Under the pieces are notes generated by a model. It saw only the letters and a program-made list of their open reading frames with translations. It searched no databases and was not told the DNA's origin. This document shows, piece after piece, positions 8,213 through 16,332 of a DNA stretch of 64,000 nucleotides. Position 1 is the first letter of the stretch, and the number at the start of each line of letters is the position of its first letter. Origin of the DNA: Kribbella sindirgiensis (lineage in GTDB: Bacteria; Actinomycetota; Actinomycetes; Propionibacteriales; Kribbellaceae); the NCBI RefSeq assembly GCF_004331435.1, contig NZ_SJKA01000001.1, forward strand, positions 124,001 to 188,000, in the 5' to 3' direction. A program made the translations under genes and the position numbers.

Positions 8213-8941
8213 GTGGCGGGGACGGTGAGCAGGCGCGCCATGCTCGGCGCCGGTCTGCTGACGCTCGCGGGCGTGGGCGGAGCGGGCGGCTACGGCGTAG
8301 GCCTGTTCCTCACCAAGGAACCCAGCCTGGCCGGCACCGCAGCCCCACTCGCCGTGAGCCCTACCCCGGGCACGACGCCGACGCCCACGCCGACACCCAC
8401 CGGGCCACCGCGCAAGGTCACGTACGACAAGTCGCCCGCGCTCGATGCCGACGACCTGAGCTACGCGACCCGGACCTTCACGGTCACCGACATGGTCAGG
8501 TCGCGGATCTCGGTCCGCGTGCCGTCGGACTGGGTGTACACCAAGCAGACTCCGCCGAAGAGCGGCCGGTTCACCGACCGGACCAAGAAGCGCTGGATCC
8601 GGGTCGAGGCCGGCTTCACGATCACCCGGCCGCCCGCCGACTCGCTGGCCGCCCGGCTCAAGCAGCTCGCCGGCATCTCGGCGAGCCAGATGGTGAAAAT
8701 CCTGTCGCAGGAAGTGGAAGCGAACTACGCCACACTCAGCTACACCTACGTGCCGGACGAGGAACTCTCCCCCGAAGGCGTCCTGCGTCATGTCATCGTG
8801 CGTTGGGTTGCGGATGACACTGGGAACTGTGCTGTCGAGATGAGCTCCACAGGACTCCCTCAGGACAAGGACGCGTTGCTCGACGTGCTTGACCATGCGA
8901 CCGACAGCGTTCAGCGTCGGGATACTCCGCTGTCGGGCTAG
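8213..8941 (+). CDS. secreted protein with Tat-like signal, LPQD family (paralogue 2)
   Basis: 242 aa. I chose GTG 8213 because GGAGG lies 7 bp upstream (8201-8205); the longer open frame from 8153 lacks this. The N-terminus has a twin-arginine-like motif (SRRAML) before a hydrophobic stretch, then a Thr/Pro linker (PTPTPTPTG) and a ~155-aa domain matching its upstream neighbour: VPSDWVYT, LSYTYVPDE, VIVRWVAD, EMSSTGLPQDKDAL. It lies 90 bp downstream of paralogue 1 on the same strand. Two hairpins follow the stop (8998-9049). Function unknown. Confidence 0.85.
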   Translation: MAGTVSRRAMLGAGLLTLAGVGGAGGYGVGLFLTKEPSLAGTAAPLAVSPTPGTTPTPTPTPTGPPRKVTYDKSPALDADDLSYATRTFTVTDMVRSRISVRVPSDWVYTKQTPPKSGRFTDRTKKRWIRVEAGFTITRPPADSLAARLKQLAGISASQMVKILSQEVEANYATLSYTYVPDEELSPEGVLRHVIVRWVADDTGNCAVEMSSTGLPQDKDALLDVLDHATDSVQRRDTPLSG

Positions 8942-8997
8942 AGCAGTTGGGCGAGGCCGCGGCGGCGCCCTGCTTGCCAGTGAGCACCTTGAGCACG

Positions 8998-9049
8998 GGT
9001 CAACCAGAATTCGCCGCGAATGCCGGTTGATCGGTGCCCAAGGTGGGCA
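8998..9049. terminator. two adjacent hairpins after the secreted-protein pair
   Basis: An imperfect 17-bp hairpin is centred at 9015 (8998-9032; inner stem ATTCGC/GCGAAT perfect, outer stem GGTCAACC against GGTTGATC with one mismatch). A second perfect hairpin TGCCCA/TGGGCA with 3-nt loop lies at 9035-9049. They follow the stop at 8941 by 56 bp. No U-tract follows, which is common in actinobacterial terminators. A terminator role is the simplest reading. The remainder of 8942-9207 shows no convincing gene. Confidence 0.45.
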
Positions 9050-9207
9050 AAGCCTAGAGTTCACGGTTGCGGGTAGTGGGCATGTACGTACTGTCGAGCT
9101 GCAGTTCTTGCGGTCTGCATCTCCAGGTGAGCGCGGTGTCTCCACATGTTTGCGCTCGCCGGACTTCTGCGGGTGCTCGCCCGCTGGTGACCGGAGGGGG
9201 TGTGACG

Positions 9208-9321
9208 TCAGTCGGCCGGCCAGATGGTGCGGAAGATGGTGGAGCGGAGCCGGTAGAACCTGCGACGGGCGGACTGGAGCAGCGCCGGCGACGGCCGGAG
9301 CCGTTCGGTCGGAAAACGCAT
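9208..9321 (-). CDS. possible 37-aa basic small protein downstream of the kinase
   Basis: A 37-codon ORF starts at ATG 9321, 9 bp after the kinase stop (9331), and stops at TGA 9208. AGGAAG sits 5 bp upstream of the ATG, at normal ribosome-binding distance. The product begins MRFPTERLRPSPALLQ and ends FRTIWPAD; it is Arg-rich, with no membrane segment. The spacing and binding site suggest a real translationally coupled gene, but a 37-codon ORF in high-GC DNA can occur by chance. No family recognised. Confidence 0.4.
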   Translation of the reverse strand: MRFPTERLRPSPALLQSARRRFYRLRSTIFRTIWPAD

Positions 9322-9330
9322 GGGGACTTC

Positions 9331-10941
9331 CTAGGACGTGTATTGCACCGAATCGGCGATCTCCGTGGCCCGGAGGACATCCGATCCGGGCACGACCACC
9401 TGTACGAGGAGCGAGCCGCCGTCCCCGTGATCGACGACCCGTTGGAGGAGCACGATATCGGCACCGAAGCAGTCCGCGGACAACCGGTCGGTTACTGAGA
9501 GTTCACGGACCATGTGCGGCTGCACAGTGCCCTCGTTGCCGCACTGCTTGCCGTCCGGCACCGCCAGCTTCGACTTCGACACCCCGATGAACACGCCTGG
9601 CGTCTTCCCCGACCAGTCCGGGTCACGGCTGACGCGGAACGCCGGCGCGCTCCCCGTGCCGCCGGGCGCGGTCCAGTTGGACTTAGCCATCGACTGCGCC
9701 CAGGCCTCGGGCAGGGTCACCGAGAATTGGCCCTCCGAGACCTGAATCATCTTGCGGCCCGAGAGGTACCAATGACCGCCGTACCCGACGCCGCCGCCGA
9801 CCAGCAGCGCCAGCAGGGCGGCGACCACCCATCGCCCGCGCCGCCGCTTCCGGGGCGCCGTCGTCGCGACCGCGGCAGTCTCTGCCTCGGCGCCCGCAGA
9901 CTCACTGACCTCGGGCTCCGCCGCAGCCTTCTCCCCCGCGGCGCTCCCAACCCCAGCGCTCTCCACGGCGACGGTCTCCGCGTCCGCGGGCGCGGTCTCC
10001 GACGGATCGGCCGGTTTCACGATCGTCGGCTGGTTCTCGTCGCTGAGCGCCGTCTTCGCGTCCAGGTCCTCGGACGCGACGACCACCGTCTCGCGGGTCG
10101 ACAGCGGGAAGTCGCGCGTGGTCTCGTCGAGCGCGCCCACGAGCTGCCGCGTGAACGTCTGCACGTCCGGCCAGCGCTTCTCCCGGTCCGGGTCCAGCGC
10201 GCGGACGATCGCCGCGTCGACCTGCCCCGGCAGCTCGAACCCGAGCGAGCTGGGCGGCGGCGCCACCTTGACCCGGCTCGCGGCGCCCAGTCCGTCGACC
10301 TGGTGCGGGGACCGGCCGGTCAGAGCGGCGTACGCGACCGCGCCCAGCGAGTACTGGTCGGCGCGCTGGTCCAGCCGCTCACCGAGCGCCTGCTCAGGAG
10401 CGACGTACGACGGGGTGCCGCCGGGCATCGTGATGCGGGAGATCTCGTCGAGGGACTTGCCCAGCCCGAGGTCGGACAGCACCGCCCGCTCGCCGTCGTC
10501 GGTGCTGCGGAACAGGACGTTCGCCGGTTTCACGTCGCGGTGCAGGAGGCCGCGCCGGTGCAGCGCCTGCAGGCCGCGACCGACCTGGACGACCACGTCG
10601 ACGGCGTCCGGCAGCTCCAGCGGCGCCTTCTTGAGCCGGTCGGCCAGCGTGCCGCGGTCGGCGTACGTCAGCACCAGGAACGGGCGGCCGTCCTCGAGTT
10701 CGCCGACGTCGTGCACCTGGACGACGTGCTCGGACTCGACGCGGCGCAGGAACCTGCCCTCCTCGAGGAACCGCTGCCGGACCGAGTCGTCGTGACCCCA
10801 GTTGTCGGCGAGCACCTTGATCGCCACCTCGGCGTCGAGCTGCTCGTCATGAGCCAGCCACACCGTGGCGAAACCGCCTGAGCCCAGGCGTCGGCGCACG
10901 ACGTACCGACCGAGTCTGGTTGGGACCCCCATACAGGGCAT
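9331..10941 (-). CDS. membrane Ser/Thr protein kinase with extracellular sensor domain
   Basis: 536 aa from ATG 10941 (ATG 10932 is an alternative). The Hanks-type kinase domain spans ~10-270: glycine loop GSGGFATVWLA, VAIK lysine, catalytic loop LHRDVKPANVLF, and SDLGLGK in place of DFG, with the metal-binding Asp kept. An Ala/Glu-rich linker (~285-360) leads to basic RKRRRGR, one membrane helix (~370-390) and a ~140-aa extracellular domain starting EGQFSVTLPEAWAQS. That domain resembles the neighbouring secreted LPQD family in its opening. Divergent from the sigma gene at 10994; the two ATGs are only 52 bp apart and neither has a strong ribosome site, so leaderless transcripts are likely. 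Confidence 0.92.
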   Translation of the reverse strand: MPCMGVPTRLGRYVVRRRLGSGGFATVWLAHDEQLDAEVAIKVLADNWGHDDSVRQRFLEEGRFLRRVESEHVVQVHDVGELEDGRPFLVLTYADRGTLADRLKKAPLELPDAVDVVVQVGRGLQALHRRGLLHRDVKPANVLFRSTDDGERAVLSDLGLGKSLDEISRITMPGGTPSYVAPEQALGERLDQRADQYSLGAVAYAALTGRSPHQVDGLGAASRVKVAPPPSSLGFELPGQVDAAIVRALDPDREKRWPDVQTFTRQLVGALDETTRDFPLSTRETVVVASEDLDAKTALSDENQPTIVKPADPSETAPADAETVAVESAGVGSAAGEKAAAEPEVSESAGAEAETAAVATTAPRKRRRGRWVVAALLALLVGGGVGYGGHWYLSGRKMIQVSEGQFSVTLPEAWAQSMAKSNWTAPGGTGSAPAFRVSRDPDWSGKTPGVFIGVSKSKLAVPDGKQCGNEGTVQPHMVRELSVTDRLSADCFGADIVLLQRVVDHGDGGSLLVQVVVPGSDVLRATEIADSVQYTS

Positions 10942-10993
10942 TATGGGTCATTGGAGTGTCCCTCACCGGGGCCGATCGAGAGCAAAGGCGCAG

Positions 10994-11554
10994 ATGAGCG
11001 AGAGCACCAGTCCGGCCGACGACCTCGCCGCCCTCGCGGAGCAGGCGCAGGCGGGCGACAAGAACGCGATGGACGACCTGCTGCGGCAGGTGTATCCGCG
11101 CGTCCTGCGGATCTGCCGCAGCGTCCTGCCGTACTCCGCCGACGCGGAGGACGCCGCTCAGGAGGCGCTGCTCAACATCGCCACCAAGATCAACTCGTTC
11201 TCCGGCCGCAGCAGCTTCTCGACCTGGGTCCACTCGGTCGCCGCGAACTCCGCGCGCTCGACGTACCGCAAGCTGAAGCGCACCGCCCAGGCCGCGCACA
11301 ACCCCGAGCAGATGGAGAAGCCGGACCCGCGCACCACGAGTGTGATCGCCGGCACCCGTCTGGACCTCCTGGAGGCGCTGGAGACCCTGGAGCGGGACCG
11401 TCCGCAGATGGTCACCCCGCTGGTACTGCGGGATGTCTACGGCCTCTCGTACGAGGAGATCGCCGCCGAGGTCGGCGCTCCGCTCGGCACCGTCAAGTCC
11501 CGGATCCACGACGCCCGCGAGGTCGTCCGCCCGCTACTGCGCCCCAAGGACTGA
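10994..11554 (+). CDS. ECF-type RNA polymerase sigma factor
   Basis: 186 aa from ATG 10994 (weak AAAGG upstream; ATG 10943 is possible). Region 2 (~25-95) includes the -10 recognition part (AEDAAQEALLNIATK, FSTWVHSVAANSARS). Region 4 (~130-183) has the helix-turn-helix GLSYEEIAAEVGAPLGTVKSRIH. No anti-sigma gene is adjacent; instead the gene is divergent from a transmembrane Ser/Thr kinase, so control by phosphorylation is a reasonable guess. It is followed by the long inverted repeat at 11563-11668. Confidence 0.92.
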   Translation: MSESTSPADDLAALAEQAQAGDKNAMDDLLRQVYPRVLRICRSVLPYSADAEDAAQEALLNIATKINSFSGRSSFSTWVHSVAANSARSTYRKLKRTAQAAHNPEQMEKPDPRTTSVIAGTRLDLLEALETLERDRPQMVTPLVLRDVYGLSYEEIAAEVGAPLGTVKSRIHDAREVVRPLLRPKD

Positions 11555-11562
11555 CCTCCCCC

Positions 11563-11668
11563 TTTGCCTGGCTGACCCACGAATTTGCCTGGTCCGCCAG
11601 TGAAATGAGGGGTTCTGCACCGTGAATCTGGGTCTGGAACCCCCGATCTCGTGGGTCAACCAGGCAAA
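11563..11668. terminator. nested inverted repeat (20-bp outer arms) between sigma gene and dhaK
   Basis: Outer arms 11563-11582 and 11649-11668 are complementary at 19 of 20 positions (TTTGCCTGG, one mismatch, TGACCCACGA against its complement). Inside lies a second perfect stem, GGGGTTC (11609-11615) with GAACCCC (11637-11643). A third copy of TTTGCCTGG at 11584-11592 could pair with the same right arm, giving alternative folds. It begins 8 bp after the sigma stop and ends 110 bp before dhaK. A terminator or attenuator-like switch is possible. Confidence 0.55.
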
Positions 11669-11778
11669 TGCGGTTCTTGTGGTTCGAGGGGGTTCGGGGC
11701 CCTCAATTGGGTCGGTGGTGGTGACGGGCGGAGTGCGGGGGCTCCCGCTGGCTTCCGGGGTGTGCTCAGATGGGGGGC

Positions 11779-12783
11779 ATGAAGAAGCTCATCAACGACC
11801 CGGCCGATGTTGTGAGTGAAGCGCTGCAGGGGATGGCGGCGGCGCATCCGGACCGGCTCCGGGTGGACCTGGAGAACCGGATCGTCTACCGCAAGGACGC
11901 GCCGAGACCCGGCAAGGTCGGACTGATCTCCGGTGGCGGGTCGGGGCACGAGCCGATGCACGGCGGGTTCGTCGGGCTCGGGATGCTGGACGCAGCCTGC
12001 GCGGGTGAGGTGTTCACCTCCCCGGTGCCGGACCAGATGATGGCCGCGACGAAGGCAGTCGACGCCGGCGCCGGCGTACTGCACATCGTGAAGAACTACA
12101 CCGGCGACGTGATGAACTTCGAGATGGCCGCCGAACTGGCCGCCGCCGATGCCGGCACCGAGGTGCTGTCGGTGGTGACGAACGACGACGTCGCCGTCCA
12201 GGACAGCCTCTACACGGCCGGCCGCCGCGGCGTCGGCGTGACCGTACTGCTGGAGAAGATCGTCGGCGCGGCCGCCGAGGAGGGCCGCCCGCTGCAGGAG
12301 GTCGCGGACCTCGCTCGCAGGGTGAACGACAACGGTCGCAGCATGGGGATGGCGCTCACGTCGTGCACCGTCCCGGCCGCGGGCAAGCCGACGTTCGAGC
12401 TGGCCGAGAACGAGATGGAGGTCGGCATCGGCATCCACGGCGAGCCCGGCCGGCAACGGTTGCCGCTGGCCCCCGCCCGCGAGATCGCCGCGATGCTCGT
12501 CGACCCGGTGGTCTCGGATCTCCCTTACCAGCAAGGCGATTCAGTGATCGCGTTCGTCAACGGCATGGGCGGTACGCCGCTGCTCGAGCTGTACCTGATG
12601 TACCACGAGGTCGCCCAACTCCTCGACCGCGCGGGGATCACGGTCGCCCGCTCACTGGTCGGCAACTACATCACCTCGCTGGAGATGGCCGGCTGCTCGG
12701 TCACCCTCCTGAAGGCGGACGACGAACTGGTACGCCTCTGGGACGCCCCGGTAAACACCCCCGGCCTACGCTGGGGCGCGTGA
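11779..12783 (+). CDS. dhaK: dihydroxyacetone kinase, substrate-binding subunit DhaK
   Basis: 334 aa from ATG 11779 ([18 protein letters not shown] just upstream; ATG 11770 is a less likely start). DhaK binds dihydroxyacetone as a hemiaminal on a histidine; the expected [15 protein letters not shown] motif (~51-65) and NYTGDVMNF (~109-117) are present. It passes substrate to DhaL-ADP, which is re-phosphorylated by DhaM. First gene of dhaKLM, cytoplasmic, in glycerol/dihydroxyacetone use. The GTGA at its stop overlaps a possible DhaL start. Confidence 0.96.
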   Translation: MKKLINDPADVVSEALQGMAAAHPDRLRVDLENRIVYRKDAPRPGKVGLISGGGSGHEPMHGGFVGLGMLDAACAGEVFTSPVPDQMMAATKAVDAGAGVLHIVKNYTGDVMNFEMAAELAAADAGTEVLSVVTNDDVAVQDSLYTAGRRGVGVTVLLEKIVGAAAEEGRPLQEVADLARRVNDNGRSMGMALTSCTVPAAGKPTFELAENEMEVGIGIHGEPGRQRLPLAPAREIAAMLVDPVVSDLPYQQGDSVIAFVNGMGGTPLLELYLMYHEVAQLLDRAGITVARSLVGNYITSLEMAGCSVTLLKADDELVRLWDAPVNTPGLRWGA

Positions 12784-12785
12784 GC

Positions 12786-13406
12786 ATGGGAGTGGATTCC
12801 TTCGTCAGCTGGTTGCGTGATGCCGCTGGTTCGTTGCACGAGAACGCGGCGTATCTGACCGAGCTGGATTCGGCGATCGGGGATGCCGATCACGGCGCGA
12901 ACATGGATCGTGGGTTCCAGGCGGTGGTCGGGATGCTGGACGAGACATCGTTCGGCGGGGCCGACGAGCTGCTGAAGAAGGCCGGGATGACGCTGGTCAG
13001 CAAGGTCGGCGGGGCGAGCGGGCCGCTGTACGGGACGTTCTTCCTGCGGTTCGGGACCGCGCTCGCCGGGGCCGACCTGACGCCGGAGACGATCGGGAAG
13101 GGGCTGCACGCCGGGGTCGAAGGCGTGCTGGCCCGCGGCAAGCCAGAGCTCGGCGACAAGACCATGTACGACGCCTGGGCGCCGGCGCTGGACGCGTACG
13201 ACGCCGCGGTGGCGGGCGGATCGGACCTCGGTACGGCGCTGGGCGCTGCCGCCGAGGCCGCCGCGAAGGGCCGGGACGCGACGATCCCGCTGGTCGCCCG
13301 GAAGGGCCGCGCGAGCTATCTGGGTGAGCGCAGCGCCGGCCATCAGGACCCCGGCGCGACCAGTACGACGCTGATCTTGGAGTCCGCAGCCCGAACGCTG
13401 TCATGA
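12786..13406 (+). CDS. dhaL: dihydroxyacetone kinase, ADP-binding subunit DhaL
   Basis: 206 aa from ATG 12786; GTG 12780, overlapping the dhaK stop, would add two residues. The nucleotide- and Mg-binding signature LDSAIGDADHGANMDRGF (~21-38) and GGASGPLYGTFF (~70-81) are present. In PTS-type kinases the bound ADP is not exchanged but re-phosphorylated in place by DhaM. The 3' end overlaps dhaM by 4 nt (ATGA, 13403-13406), so the three subunits are made together. Confidence 0.96.
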   Translation: MGVDSFVSWLRDAAGSLHENAAYLTELDSAIGDADHGANMDRGFQAVVGMLDETSFGGADELLKKAGMTLVSKVGGASGPLYGTFFLRFGTALAGADLTPETIGKGLHAGVEGVLARGKPELGDKTMYDAWAPALDAYDAAVAGGSDLGTALGAAAEAAAKGRDATIPLVARKGRASYLGERSAGHQDPGATSTTLILESAARTLS

Positions 13407-15703
13407 TCGGGATCGTGGTGGTTTCGCACAGCCGCGCGCTGGCTGATGCGGCGGTCGGGCTCGCCGCGGAGATGGTTGCCGAGGACAAGCGTCCGGTGAT
13501 CGCGGTCGCCGCTGGGCTCGACGCGACGACGTTCGGGACCGATGCGATGGCGGTGTCGGAGGCTATTGGCACGGCGGACAGTCCGGACGGCGTACTGGTG
13601 CTGCTGGATCTGGGGAGTGCGGTGCTCAGCGCTGAGATGGCGCTGGAGTTTGTTGATCCCGAGGTTGCTGCGCGGGTGCGGCTGACGAGTGCGCCGTTGG
13701 TCGAGGGGTTGGTAGCGGCTGTTGTCACCGCGTCGACCGATGCGTCCCTGGATGCGGTCGCTGCGGAGGCTGAGCGGGGGTTGGTGGGTAAGCAGGACCA
13801 CCTCGGCGTTGCCACCGCAGAGAGTGCTCCGGTTGTTGAAGCTGATCGCGCGGTCGAGGTGGTTGTCGGCAACGAGCATGGCCTTCATGCGCGGCCGGCG
13901 GCGCGGTTGGTGGGTCTGGTCAACGGTTTCGATGCGGTGGTGACGCTCACCGACCTGGACACCGGCAAGGGGCCTGTAGACGCGAGCAGTTTGAGCATGG
14001 TCGCGACGTTGAACGCGCAGCAGGGGCACCGATTGCGAGTGGGCGCGAGCGGTACCGAAGCCGAAGCGGTGCTCGCGGCGGTCGAGAACCTCGCGGCGGA
14101 GAACTTCGGTGATGCGGTCGTGGAGACGACTGTTCCTTCCCCTGGTGGGTCCGGGCTGGATGTGGCTCTTGGGCCGGCAGTGCTCGCGGGCGCAGGCGTC
14201 GACCTGGGCGCTTATGTTGCCGGGGACAACGAGCTTCTCCGGCTGGACGACGCTCTCGCGACCGCGCGCGACCAGCTCCGCGAACTGCAGGACGTGCACG
14301 GCGACATCTTCGCGGCGCATCTCGCCTTGCTGGGCGATCGCAAGGTGCTCGACGACGTCCGTGCTTCGATCACCGCTGGTGCATCCGCGCCGACGGCGTG
14401 GAAACAGGTGTACGACGGGTTGGCGGCCACGTTCGAAGGGCTCGATGACCCGTACCAGCGGGAGCGCGCCCAGGACGTCCGCGCCGTGCGGGACCGCGTA
14501 CTGCGCTTGCTGGTCGGAGTGACTGCGGAAGCGCCGACGGACGGCATTCTCGTCGTACCGGAGCTGGATGCGGCGACCGCCGCCACCCTCGACGCGACCC
14601 GGATCGCAGGCATCGCGGTCCGGGCGGCGGGCACAACCGGCCATGGGGTGATCGTGGCCCGGTCGCGGGGGATCCCGCTGATCACGGGGATCGGGGACGT
14701 CGACGTGCCGCCGGGCGTGGTCGTCTTCTTCGATGCCCGGACCGGGTCGTTCGAGGTCGCGCCGGACGAGGACCGGGTCCGCGCGACCATCACCGAACGC
14801 GAGGGCGAACGTACGCGAGCGATCGCGGACGCCGAGCAACCAGCCACCACCCGCGACGGCCGGACCATCGATGTACTCGTGAACGTGGGAGTCGTTCAGG
14901 ACGCCGTCGACGCGCGCGGTGCGGACGGGTCCGGTCTGGTGCGGACCGAGGTGCTCTTCGGGGATCGCCGTACGGCGCCGACCGTCGACGAACAGGTGGA
15001 CGCGTTCCGCGCGATCGCACGGGCCCTCGGCGGCAGGCCGATCACGATCCGGACCTGGGACATCGGCGGCGACAAGCCGCTCCCGTTCCTCCCGCAGGAC
15101 CGGGAGGCGAACCCGTTCCTCGGCGAACGCGGCCTCCGCGTCTTCCGCCGCCGCCCACAACTGCTCCGCGATCAGCTCGAAGCGGTCCGGCGTACGGCGG
15201 CCGAGACGCAGGTGCACGTGATGTTCCCGATGGTGACGACCGCCGACGAGGTGGAGTGGGCGTTGCAGGAGCTCGGCCCGCGGGACGGTCTCGAGGTGGG
15301 GATCATGGTGGAGGTACCTGCGGCCGCCCTGCGCGTCAGCACCCTCGCCAGGGATCTCGACTTCGTCAGCATCGGCACCAACGACCTCACGCAGTACACG
15401 ACAGCTGCCGACCGCACCAACGCCGCGGTCGCACCGCTCGCCGACGGTCTCGATCCCGCTGTACTCCAGCTGATCGACCATGTCGTCCGCAACGCCGGCG
15501 TACGCGTTGCAGTCTGCGGTGACCTGGCCAGCGACCCACAGGCCGCCGTACTGCTTGCTGCCCTGGGTGTGACCGAGCTGAGTGCTGTTGGACCACAGGT
15601 GCCGTTGGTGAAGGCGCAGCTACGGCAGGCCGACCTGGGACGGGTCGACACTGCCGCTGTGCTGGCGGCTCGGGACGCGGCTCAGGTGCGCGGGCTGCTG
15701 TAG
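13403..15703 (+). CDS. dhaM: DhaM fused to HPr and complete PTS Enzyme I
   Basis: 766 aa with three parts. EIIA(Man)-like DhaM (1-~140) has phospho-acceptor His9 (VVVSHS). An HPr domain (~150-235) has His162 in HGLHARPAA. Enzyme I (~245-766) has the phospho-His414 (GTTGHGVIVARSRGIP), the PEP-binding part (RTWDIGGDKPLPFL, MVEVPAAAL, SIGTNDLTQYT) and the active-site Cys motif AVCGDLASD. E. coli DhaM carries only a truncated Enzyme I; here the PEP-binding half is also present, so one chain could carry phosphate from PEP to DhaL without other PTS proteins. Its 3' end overlaps the convergent cupin gene by 22 bp. Confidence 0.95.
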   Translation: MIGIVVVSHSRALADAAVGLAAEMVAEDKRPVIAVAAGLDATTFGTDAMAVSEAIGTADSPDGVLVLLDLGSAVLSAEMALEFVDPEVAARVRLTSAPLVEGLVAAVVTASTDASLDAVAAEAERGLVGKQDHLGVATAESAPVVEADRAVEVVVGNEHGLHARPAARLVGLVNGFDAVVTLTDLDTGKGPVDASSLSMVATLNAQQGHRLRVGASGTEAEAVLAAVENLAAENFGDAVVETTVPSPGGSGLDVALGPAVLAGAGVDLGAYVAGDNELLRLDDALATARDQLRELQDVHGDIFAAHLALLGDRKVLDDVRASITAGASAPTAWKQVYDGLAATFEGLDDPYQRERAQDVRAVRDRVLRLLVGVTAEAPTDGILVVPELDAATAATLDATRIAGIAVRAAGTTGHGVIVARSRGIPLITGIGDVDVPPGVVVFFDARTGSFEVAPDEDRVRATITEREGERTRAIADAEQPATTRDGRTIDVLVNVGVVQDAVDARGADGSGLVRTEVLFGDRRTAPTVDEQVDAFRAIARALGGRPITIRTWDIGGDKPLPFLPQDREANPFLGERGLRVFRRRPQLLRDQLEAVRRTAAETQVHVMFPMVTTADEVEWALQELGPRDGLEVGIMVEVPAAALRVSTLARDLDFVSIGTNDLTQYTTAADRTNAAVAPLADGLDPAVLQLIDHVVRNAGVRVAVCGDLASDPQAAVLLAALGVTELSAVGPQVPLVKAQLRQADLGRVDTAAVLAARDAAQVRGLL

Positions 15704-16332
15704 TAGCGCAGCTCGACGAGGTTGAAGCCGGACGTACGCTCTGGCTTGGCTGGGAGTGTGTAGGACTCCCCTGGCTCCAGGTAGGTCACGTCTGGGTGCT
15801 GCAGGTCCAGGTCGACCACCAGGGCCGGGTAGGCACCGGTGTGCCAGGTGTAGGACTCACCTGCGTCGGGGGTGACGTGCTGGACGCGTACGTCGTCCTC
15901 GTCGACCACGACCTTGGTGGGGATCTCTCCGGCCTGCTCGAAACCTGCCGCGGCGGTGTCGATCCCGAAGTACGGGTCGCCGGAGGCTTCCTCGCCCAGG
16001 TCGAGCACCTCGATGAGGCGGTTGAGGTACAGCGTGTCGCCGTCGTTGGTGAGCATGTGCACCGGCGACACGGGACGGTAGACCGAGCCGCCGACCGTCT
16101 CGTTCAGCTGGCGCGCCGGGCTGCCGTCCAGCCAGTCCATGTGGCAGGGCGAGGTCGAGAGGCACAGGACGACGTACGGGTTGTGGTGCAGGTGCCAGCC
16201 CTGAGCTTCACCCGGCTGCAGCTCCACCTCCCAGACGCGGACGCGGGAGTTCTTCAGCAGCACGCGTGTCCCGATCTCACCGAGGACGACCTCCGTGCCG
16301 TCAGGGGCGGTGACAGTAGTACCGGCGGTCAT
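15682..16332 (-). CDS. cupin-domain protein (bicupin-like)
   Basis: 216 aa. The first cupin (~25-100) has the metal-site motif GWHLHHNPYVVL; a second beta-barrel half (~130-205) contains ESYTWHTGAYPALVVDL. The start ATG 16332 overlaps the TGA of the acetyltransferase gene (ATGA), so the two are translationally coupled. No substrate can be named. The gene is convergent with dhaM and overlaps its last 22 bp. Confidence 0.8.
   Translation of the reverse strand: MTAGTTVTAPDGTEVVLGEIGTRVLLKNSRVRVWEVELQPGEAQGWHLHHNPYVVLCLSTSPCHMDWLDGSPARQLNETVGGSVYRPVSPVHMLTNDGDTLYLNRLIEVLDLGEEASGDPYFGIDTAAAGFEQAGEIPTKVVVDEDDVRVQHVTPDAGESYTWHTGAYPALVVDLDLQHPDVTYLEPGESYTLPAKPERTSGFNLVELRYYSSPRT

Noticed and set aside
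9067..9498. 143-codon plus-strand open frame downstream of the secreted-protein pair
   Set aside because: It runs antisense through the kinase 3' end and small ORF, and its composition is not protein-like beyond the first residues.
13343..15481. 712-codon minus-strand open frame opposite dhaM
   Set aside because: Antisense shadow of the three-domain PTS protein; no recognisable domains.
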